Shown: positions 58,568 through 64,000 of the stretch, in pieces | Layout of the letters: each line of letters starts with the position of its first letter | How positions within the stretch are numbered: the first letter of the stretch is position 1 | Assembly (NCBI RefSeq): GCF_001305595.1 | Contig: NZ_CP012404.1 | Location: 62,001-126,000, forward strand | From: Azospirillum thiophilum | Lineage (GTDB): Bacteria; Pseudomonadota; Alphaproteobacteria; Azospirillales; Azospirillaceae | Direction of reading: 5' to 3' | DNA length: 64,000 nucleotides | Position numbers and translations under genes: made by a program | The notes under the pieces: generated by a model | What the model saw: the letters and a program-made list of their open reading frames with translations, nothing else | What the model was told of the DNA's origin: nothing | The model's database searches: none

Positions 58568-60181
58568 ATGACGCCCGCCGCCCCAGCCACCCGTCCGTCC
58601 GTCCTCGACCGCGTCGCGGCGGCACCCTGGTGGCTGCTGTGCGCCGGGCTGGCCGCGGCGATGGCGCTGTCGGTGCTGCTGGTCGGGTTCCGGCTGCCCT
58701 ATTGGGTCCATGCCGACCAGGATCTGGTGCTGGCCTATCACGGGCTGCTGTTCGGCGACGGGCTGCCGCAGGAGTATTTCGACCATCCCGGCTACGGCTA
58801 TTTCCTGGTGATCGACCTCTGGTACCGGCTGCTGCATGCGGTCGGGCTGCTGCCGGTCGCCACCCTGTCGGCGCTGCCGCCGGGGACCGACGTCGCGGCG
58901 ACGCAGGCGGTATGGCAGTCGCTGGTCCAGGCCGGGCGGGCGCTGTCGATCCTGCTGACCGCCGGCCTTGCCGTCGCCTACACCACGCTGCTGCGCGGGC
59001 TGGTGACGGACCGGCGGGTGGCGCTGCTGGCCGGCATCCTGCTGGCCTTCGGCGTCGGGCTGACGGCGCAGGGGCGGCAGATGCGCACCGACCTGCTGTC
59101 GGCCGGCTTCGTCGTGCTGGGTCTGCTGCTGGTGCTGCGGGCGGTGCGGCCGGCCGAGGGCCGGCAGTGCGGCGGCGCGTCGCTGCTGCAACTGGCGCTG
59201 GCCGGGCTGCTGGTCGGGCTGGCCATGGTGACCAAGGTGCAGGCGGTGTTCCTGGCGATGGGGCTGCCGGTGGCGGCGATCCTGTTCGGGCGCCGGCCGG
59301 CGGCGGGGGCCTCCTGGGGGGTGGCTGCGCTGGTCGGGTTGGCGGCGGCCGTGGCGGCGGTGCCGGCCTATGGGCTGATCGCGGCCGGGCTGGCCGGCTG
59401 GGGCCGGGCGGTCTACCCCTACACCCCCGTCGGCGGCGGGCTGTCGGGCGGCGGCTACCAGGCCATCGTCGCCGGCTGGGTGCTGGTCGGCATGCTGGTC
59501 CATGCGGCGGTCCACCGGGTGCCGGCGGCAAGGGCCGTGGCCGGGGCGGCGGCGGTGGCGTTGGGGCTGGCGGTCGGGCTGCTGGCGCTCGACATCCGCT
59601 GGAACGAGCAGAACGCCATCGCCGTGGCGAACTTCGTCGAGCATATGTTCGTCTTCTCCACCTGGCGCCACGGGGCGGCGCTGCAGGGGCAGGGACAGGT
59701 GGTGGGGGAGGGGACGCTGGCGCTGCTGCTGGCCGGCATCGGCCGCACGCTGGCGATCCGCACCATCGTCCTGCATCCCGACAACATCCCGCAGACCATC
59801 GTCGTGGAGTGGTTCGCCATCGCCGGGGCGCTCGTGCTGTGGCGGCGGGGGCGGCGGCTGGCGGCGGTGCAGGCGCTGTTCCTGCTGCTGGTCGCCTGGG
59901 GGCTGGAGGCGCTGTTCTCGCTGCGCGGCTTCCAGCGCGCCTATGCCGCCTACACCGACCCGCTGGCCATCCTGTCGGCCGCCTGGGTGCTGGCGCGGAT
60001 GCCGGAGCTGCTCGACCGGGCCAGGCCGCGGCGCTGGATCCTGGGCGGCGTGGCGCTGGTGGTGGTCGCGGCCCATGCCTGGCCGCTGATCGAGACCCGC
60101 AGGCTGCCCAACCCGGTCACCCATTGCGAGTGGATCCCGATCTACATGCCCAAGATGGCGCCGTTTCCCTTCTGCCGTTAG
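58568..60181 (+). CDS. Multi-spanning membrane glycosyltransferase (GT39/ArnT-like)
   Basis: 537 aa from ATG 58568; the upstream frame covers the DUF2934 gene on the other strand and is rejected. About 10-12 TM segments. The first periplasmic loop has HADQDLVLAYHGLLFGDGLP, placing acidic residues as in the catalytic loop of the GT-C fold (polyprenyl-phosphate-sugar dependent). A C-terminal GFQRAYAAYTDPLAILSAAW segment resembles the family end. Probably glycosylates lipid A, O-antigen or a polymer on the periplasmic face. Convergent with the GT9 gene, stops overlapping. Confidence 0.72.
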   Translation: MTPAAPATRPSVLDRVAAAPWWLLCAGLAAAMALSVLLVGFRLPYWVHADQDLVLAYHGLLFGDGLPQEYFDHPGYGYFLVIDLWYRLLHAVGLLPVATLSALPPGTDVAATQAVWQSLVQAGRALSILLTAGLAVAYTTLLRGLVTDRRVALLAGILLAFGVGLTAQGRQMRTDLLSAGFVVLGLLLVLRAVRPAEGRQCGGASLLQLALAGLLVGLAMVTKVQAVFLAMGLPVAAILFGRRPAAGASWGVAALVGLAAAVAAVPAYGLIAAGLAGWGRAVYPYTPVGGGLSGGGYQAIVAGWVLVGMLVHAAVHRVPAARAVAGAAAVALGLAVGLLALDIRWNEQNAIAVANFVEHMFVFSTWRHGAALQGQGQVVGEGTLALLLAGIGRTLAIRTIVLHPDNIPQTIVVEWFAIAGALVLWRRGRRLAAVQALFLLLVAWGLEALFSLRGFQRAYAAYTDPLAILSAAWVLARMPELLDRARPRRWILGGVALVVVAAHAWPLIETRRLPNPVTHCEWIPIYMPKMAPFPFCR

Positions 60182-61113
60182 CCCCCCTCCCCGCGCGCCC
60201 GGTCCAGAGCCTCCAGGACGCCGGTGCTGTCGATGTCGGCGAAGTCGGGGCGGTGGTGGATCAGCGCGCGCGGGCCGGTGCTGTGGATCGGGTTGGAGGC
60301 GTCGGAGAAGACCACCACGGTCGGGCAGCCGACCGACGCGATCAGGTGGGTCGGGCCGGTGTCGTTGCCGACCGCCCCCCAGGCCCGCCGCGCCAGCCCG
60401 CCCAGTTCCGGCACGCCGGTGCGGTCGGTCAGGTCGACCGCCTGCGGGCAGGTCTCGGCGATGGCGCGGGCGAGGTCGCGCTCGCTGCCGGTGCCGACCA
60501 CCACCGGGACGATGCCGCGCCCGGCCAGCGCCGCCGCCACCTCGGCATAGCGGCGGACCGGCCAGCGCTTGTCCGGCCGTCCGGCCGAGGATCCCGGAAC
60601 CAGCAGGGCGAAGCGCTCCGGCAGGCCGAAGCCGGAGATGTCGGCATCCAGCCAGGACAGGTCCGGCGCCGCGTCCGGCACGATGCCGAAGGGGGCGAGC
60701 TGGCGGACGTAGCGCTCGCGCACCGGCACCTTGCGCCGCCCCTCGTAACGGTCGGGGTGGGAGGCGCCGCTGGCGGTGCCCGACCATTCCGGCCAGGGGC
60801 CGGGGAACAGCAGCCGGTGGTAGAGGTCGGTGCGCGTCTGCGCCTGGAGGTCGTAGACCCGGTCGAACCGGTGGGCGCGCAACGTCTTGCGGATCGCCAG
60901 ATAGGCCGACAGCGAGCGGTCCCGCGGATCCTCCAGCACCTCGTCGAACAGGCCGCTCATGCGGGCGAGCGGGGCCAGCGACGGCAGGGTCAGCAGGGTC
61001 AGCCGGTCGCCGGCATGGTGGCGACGGATCGCGGCGAAGGTGGTCTGGGCCAGGAAGAAGTCGCCGAAGGCGCCCAGCTTGATGACCAGGATGCGGAGCG
61101 GGCGCTTGCTCAT
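60178..61113 (-). CDS. Glycosyltransferase family 9 (heptosyltransferase-like)
   Basis: 311 aa from ATG 61111-61113. GT9 marks: RILVIKLGAFGDFFLAQTTF (N-terminal G-D-x-x-L loop), LLVPGSSAGRPDKRWPVRRY, GRGIVPVVVGTGSERDLARA and WGAVGNDTGPTHLIASVGCP (nucleotide-sugar site). Adds heptose or another sugar to the LPS core in the cytoplasm. Its start overlaps the end of the O-antigen ligase gene by 4 bp, so ligase and transferase are coupled. Confidence 0.92.
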   Translation of the reverse strand: MSKRPLRILVIKLGAFGDFFLAQTTFAAIRRHHAGDRLTLLTLPSLAPLARMSGLFDEVLEDPRDRSLSAYLAIRKTLRAHRFDRVYDLQAQTRTDLYHRLLFPGPWPEWSGTASGASHPDRYEGRRKVPVRERYVRQLAPFGIVPDAAPDLSWLDADISGFGLPERFALLVPGSSAGRPDKRWPVRRYAEVAAALAGRGIVPVVVGTGSERDLARAIAETCPQAVDLTDRTGVPELGGLARRAWGAVGNDTGPTHLIASVGCPTVVVFSDASNPIHSTGPRALIHHRPDFADIDSTGVLEALDRARGEGG

Positions 61114-62375
61114 CGTGTCTGTTCCCCGATACGGGCCGCCAGCCGCAGCATCAGCGCGGCGGCGAGGAATCCCGCCATCCACCAGGGCTGCCAGATGCCG
61201 TAGGCGGTGCTGCCCATCGCCAGCGCGGTGGCGTAGAGCGCCAGCGCGAAGGGCTGGGCCCGGCGGTCGAGCCGCGCGGTGGCGGCCAGCAGCATCAGCA
61301 GGACGGCCAGCGCCAGCGCCGCGCCGGCCGCCCCGGTTTCCAGCCAGACCTGGAGGAAGGCGTTGTGCGGGTGCAGCGGCAGCAGGCTGTCGCCGATGGG
61401 CGAGAAGTCCGACACCGCCCCTTCCGGCGGCAGCGAGCGCGAGGCGTCGATGCCCTGGCCGAGGACCGGCGTGCGCAGGGCGCGCTCCGCCGCATGGCCC
61501 CAGATTTCGACCCGGTGCTGGGCCGAGCGGAACAGCAGCGCCGAATGGTCGAGGTCGAGTGGCCCGGCGAACAGCAGGGCTGCCGGCAGCACCAGCAGGA
61601 AGGCGGCGGTCAGGCCGGCGGCGAACAGCCGGCGGGTCCAACGGGCCGAGGCGCGCGCCGCCGCCAGCGTGACCAGCCCGGCGCCGATGCCCAGCATGGC
61701 CGAGCGGCTGGTCAGCGGCAGGCAGGCCAGCGCATAGCCCACCGGCACCAGCAGGGCCGCCGCCCGGCGCCCGAAGCGGTCGACCGCCAGCGCCGCCGGC
61801 CAGACCAGCAGGCAGAGCAGCGCCGCAGTTCGCTTTGGCACGTTGCCGTTCAGCAGGTTGGGCAGCTGGTCGTCGGGGACGGCGTTCCACCAGCGGTTCA
61901 GCGGGAAGTCGAGCGCCGCCTCGACCGCGAACAGCAGCCCGCCGGCCAGCCCGCCGGCCAGGAACAGCCGGGCCAGCCGCCGCACGTCCGCCGCCGGCAT
62001 TCCCGCCACCCAGGCGCCGCCGGCCAGCGCGCCGAGCGCGATGTAGGCGATCTCCCCCACCGTCGCCGCGGCGCGGTCGGACGGGCTCCACAGGCAGGAT
62101 GCCAGGGCCAGCGCCAGAAAGGCGGCGACCGCAGCGACCGGCGGCGTCACCCGCAGGATGCGGCCGAAGGCGCCGCGCCGCGCCAGTCCGGCCAGCGCCA
62201 GGGCCAAGACGGCGACCGCCCACACCGGCATCCCGCGAGGGGCGAGCGCCGCCAGCGGCCCGAGGACCAGGGCGGCGGCGGCGGCGAGGTGCCGGAGCAC
62301 GGCATCGGGCCGGCCGGTGGTGGGGCGGTCGGCGGCGGGACTGGAGGAAGTGGGGCGCGACGCGGTGACGTCCAT
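61110..62375 (-). CDS. O-antigen ligase / Wzy-type membrane protein
   Basis: 421 aa from ATG 62373-62375; the frame stays open upstream through tandem repeats but that part is not homologous. About 12 TM segments. Wzy_C family signature: LPLTSRSAMLGIGAGLV and, in the large periplasmic loop, LLPLHPHNAFLQVWLETGAA (H-x-H-N-x-F-L-x-x-x-x-E-x-G). Attaches O-polysaccharide to lipid A-core or polymerises it at the periplasmic face. Works with the GT9 transferase encoded downstream. Confidence 0.88.
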   Translation of the reverse strand: MDVTASRPTSSSPAADRPTTGRPDAVLRHLAAAAALVLGPLAALAPRGMPVWAVAVLALALAGLARRGAFGRILRVTPPVAAVAAFLALALASCLWSPSDRAAATVGEIAYIALGALAGGAWVAGMPAADVRRLARLFLAGGLAGGLLFAVEAALDFPLNRWWNAVPDDQLPNLLNGNVPKRTAALLCLLVWPAALAVDRFGRRAAALLVPVGYALACLPLTSRSAMLGIGAGLVTLAAARASARWTRRLFAAGLTAAFLLVLPAALLFAGPLDLDHSALLFRSAQHRVEIWGHAAERALRTPVLGQGIDASRSLPPEGAVSDFSPIGDSLLPLHPHNAFLQVWLETGAAGAALALAVLLMLLAATARLDRRAQPFALALYATALAMGSTAYGIWQPWWMAGFLAAALMLRLAARIGEQTR

Positions 62376-62444
62376 GAACTCGGCGGGAAATTGCGGAAAC
62401 CGGCGGGGACTTAACCGCACTCCCGCCGCGAAAGCAACGGCGCG

Positions 62445-63033
62445 CGGTCCGGAGCCGCGGCCATCGCATGCCGCGCGGTCTTCCGGGGTGGATGGAACAG
62501 GTGGAACAGGATGAAACAGGAAGTCGGACCTGTTCCATGTTCCATCCTCCGGCCGGACGGCGGGCACGTCCCGGACCTGGGACCGTGCCGCTTGCGGTCC
62601 GCAGCCGTGGGCATCGCATGCCGCCCAGTGTTCCGGGGTGGATGGAACAGGTGGAACAGGATGAAACAGGAAGTCGGACCTGTTCCATGTTCCATCCTCC
62701 GGCCGGACGGCGGGCACGTCCCGGATCTGGGACCGTGCCGCTTGCGGTCCGCAGCCGTGGGCATCGCATGCCGCCCGGTGTTCCGGGGTGGATGGAACAG
62801 GTGGAACAGGATGAAACAGGAAGTCGGACCTGTTCCATGTTCCATCCTCCGGCCGGACGGCGGGCACGTCCCGGACCTGGGACCGTGCCGCTTGCGGTCC
62901 GCAGCCGTGGGCATCGCGTGCCGCCCGGTGTTCCGGGGCGGATGGAACAGGATGAAACAGGAATTCAGACCTGTTCCATGTTCCATCCGCCAGCCCGACC
63001 GCGGGCACGCCCCGGACGTGGAACCGTGCTTTG
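62445..63033. repeat. 150-bp tandem repeat array, about 4 copies
   Basis: Period exactly 150 bp: units begin (TTCCGGGG) at 62481, 62631, 62781 and 62931, with the tail of an earlier unit from about 62445. The first three are almost identical; the last lacks 9 bp and is diverged toward its end. Each unit carries five heptamers of type TGGAACA, TGGAACA, TGAAACA, TGTTCCA, TGTTCCA, arranged as an inverted pair of clusters that can fold into a stem-loop. Between the O-antigen ligase start and a GNAT gene. Function unknown. Confidence 0.9.
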
Positions 63034-63278
63034 ATCAAATGGGTCCGGAGGTTTTCAGACGTCGGGGGTGGCACGGAGTCTCCCTGGCGGCAATACCAGG
63101 CATCGCCTGGGACGAGCCAATAATTCCTATCATGGTCGCCGGGGAGGGGAAAGGGCGGGTGGAAAATCCCTCCTTGCAGACGCGCCGTCCGGATTGTGCA
63201 GCCGTAAGGCCGGACGTTACGCTGGTCCCCTGCCGGCGGCCGGCAAGAGGACGGCCCGCAAGATGGAGAGGGGCGGAG
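63034..63278. other. Intergenic region after the repeat array
   Basis: About 245 bp, non-coding by eye. Contains the promoter and ribosome site (GGAGAGGGGCGGAG) of the GNAT gene. No motif recognised. Confidence 0.4.
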
Positions 63279-64000
63279 ATGGACCTGATGGGGCAACAGG
63301 CGGGGCAACAGGCGGCGGGCCGGGAGACGGAGGGCTATCGCGTTCGCATGATGAGCCGGGCCGAGCTGGATCTGGCGGTGGACTGGGCGCGGGAGGAGGG
63401 CTGGAACCCCGGCCTGCAGGATGCGGGCGCGTTCCACGCCGCCGATCCCGCCGGTTTCCTGACCGGGCTGCTGGACGGCCGGCCGGTGGCGTCGCTGTCG
63501 GTCGTCCGCTATCCGGGGAAGTTCGGCTTCCTCGGCTTCTACATCGTGCGGCCGGAGGTGCGCGGGCGCGGCTATGGCTGGCACTTGTGGCAGGCGGGGC
63601 TGCGCCATCTGAAGGGCTGCACCGTCGGCCTCGACGGGGTGGTCGCCCAGCAGGAGAATTACCGGAAATCCGGCTTCGCCCCGGCCCACCGCAACATCCG
63701 GTTCGGCGGTCGGCTGCCGGATGGCGGCGGGGAGGCGGCGTCCGTCGCCGTGGTGGATGCGCGGACGATTCCGTTCGACAGGCTGATGGCGCTGGATGCC
63801 GGCCTGTTCCCGGCGCCGCGCCCCGGGTTCCTCGCCAACTGGATCGCCCTGCCGGGCGCCACCGCGCTGGCCGCCGTCGAGGACGGCAGACTGCGCGGCT
63901 TCGGCGTCGTCCGCCCGTGCCATCAGGGGTGGAAAATCGGGCCGCTCTACGCCGACGGCGGCGCCGTCGCGCGTGATCTGCTGCTGGCGCTGGGGCGGGC
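63279..64000 (+). CDS. GNAT N-acetyltransferase, 3' end outside window
   Basis: At least 240 aa from ATG 63279 to the right edge, no stop reached. The GNAT acetyl-CoA motif is FYIVRPEVRGRGYGWHLWQAG (R-x-x-G-x-G). It is followed by GVVAQQENYRKSGFAPAHRN, typical of the YitH-like group, in which a second domain follows the GNAT fold; here the second part starts near VVDARTIPFDRLMALDAGLF. Small-molecule acetylation likely; substrate unknown. Confidence 0.85.
   Translation, partial: MDLMGQQAGQQAAGRETEGYRVRMMSRAELDLAVDWAREEGWNPGLQDAGAFHAADPAGFLTGLLDGRPVASLSVVRYPGKFGFLGFYIVRPEVRGRGYGWHLWQAGLRHLKGCTVGLDGVVAQQENYRKSGFAPAHRNIRFGGRLPDGGGEAASVAVVDARTIPFDRLMALDAGLFPAPRPGFLANWIALPGATALAAVEDGRLRGFGVVRPCHQGWKIGPLYADGGAVARDLLLALGR

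Noticed and set aside
58286..60787. 833-codon minus-strand frame over the membrane glycosyltransferase
   Set aside because: Gln/Arg/His-rich, no domain, opposite to a well supported membrane-protein gene and partly to the GT9 gene in another frame.
62488..62560. LexA boxes (GTTC-N7-GTTC) in the repeats
   Set aside because: Spacings between GAAC or GTTC cores are 3 and 5 bp, not 7.
62445..63033. CRISPR array
   Set aside because: Units are contiguous 150-bp repeats with no short repeat/unique spacer pattern, and no cas genes are present.
62411..63034. ORFs on both strands through the tandem repeats, encoding 50-residue repeats
   Set aside because: The period of 150 is a multiple of three, so open frames persist by default. 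No ribosome site or homology, and both strands are equally open.

Overview
The window is GC-rich, densely coded DNA of an alphaproteobacterium, most likely Azospirillum or a close Rhodospirillales relative. Pointers to this are the alphaproteobacterial-type PlsC, hemP and ClC proteins, the many LysR, Lrp, RpiR and MarR regulators, and a replication origin rich in GANTC, the CcrM target. A Rep_3-type RepA with a large iteron array shows that this is a secondary replicon (chromid or megaplasmid). It carries some core metabolism (pyruvate kinase, IlvD). The genus is an inference from gene style, not from a marker gene.

Layout. 1-2.0 kb: 3' part of a GH5 glycanase with tandem carbohydrate-binding domains. 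2.6-6.8 kb: polar amino-acid ABC transporter with a divergent RpiR regulator. 6.9-12.7 kb: small accessory genes (2OG dioxygenase, GST/LysR, a RES-Xre toxin-antitoxin pair, DUF427, DnaQ-like exonuclease, a LysR fragment). 13-16 kb: HTH protein, pyruvate kinase, Lrp regulator. 16.4-19.6 kb: DUF2491-DUF350-PspA operon resembling E. coli yjfKLJ. 19.6-21.75 kb: repA and origin (13 iterons of form CCCCC-N5-GTAAGG, ten GANTC sites in about 220 bp). 21.8-27.2 kb: TauE permease, LysR, MFS, aldo/keto reductase, ClC antiporter. 27.9-30.1 kb: beta-helix protein with the same binding modules as the GH5 enzyme. 30.5-34.3 kb: thioesterase, PlsC, FtsE, FtsX, DUF218.

34.3-40.2 kb holds a ribosomal peptide (RiPP) cluster: GNAT maturase, nitrile-hydratase-like leader peptide (NHLP) precursor with a GG cleavage site, C39-peptidase ABC exporter and a second ABC exporter. 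These are translationally coupled, and a truncated HlyD-like ORF lies beside them. This matches GNAT-lipidated peptides of the selidamide type. 40.3-45.1 kb: hemP with an iron box, a copper chaperone, a SRPBCC protein and a ketone-body operon (permease, CoA-transferase A/B, 3-hydroxybutyrate dehydrogenase).

45.2-52.4 kb holds a second peptide- or protein-modification locus: a 65-aa protein, YcaO and TfuA (the thioamide-forming pair), then a Crp/Fnr regulator and a ribbon-helix-helix protein. A paralogous RHH gene is divergent, and a perfect TGTGA-N6-TCACA site lies in the divergent promoter. A class III cyclase-AAA-TPR protein lies next to it, so cyclic-nucleotide control of YcaO/TfuA is a coherent hypothesis. 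52.6-58.3 kb: ilvD, then a MarR-EmrA-EmrB efflux operon with paired operators and a DUF2934 protein. 58.6-64 kb: membrane glycosyltransferase, GT9 heptosyltransferase-like and O-antigen ligase genes, a 150-bp tandem-repeat array, and a GNAT gene cut by the window end.
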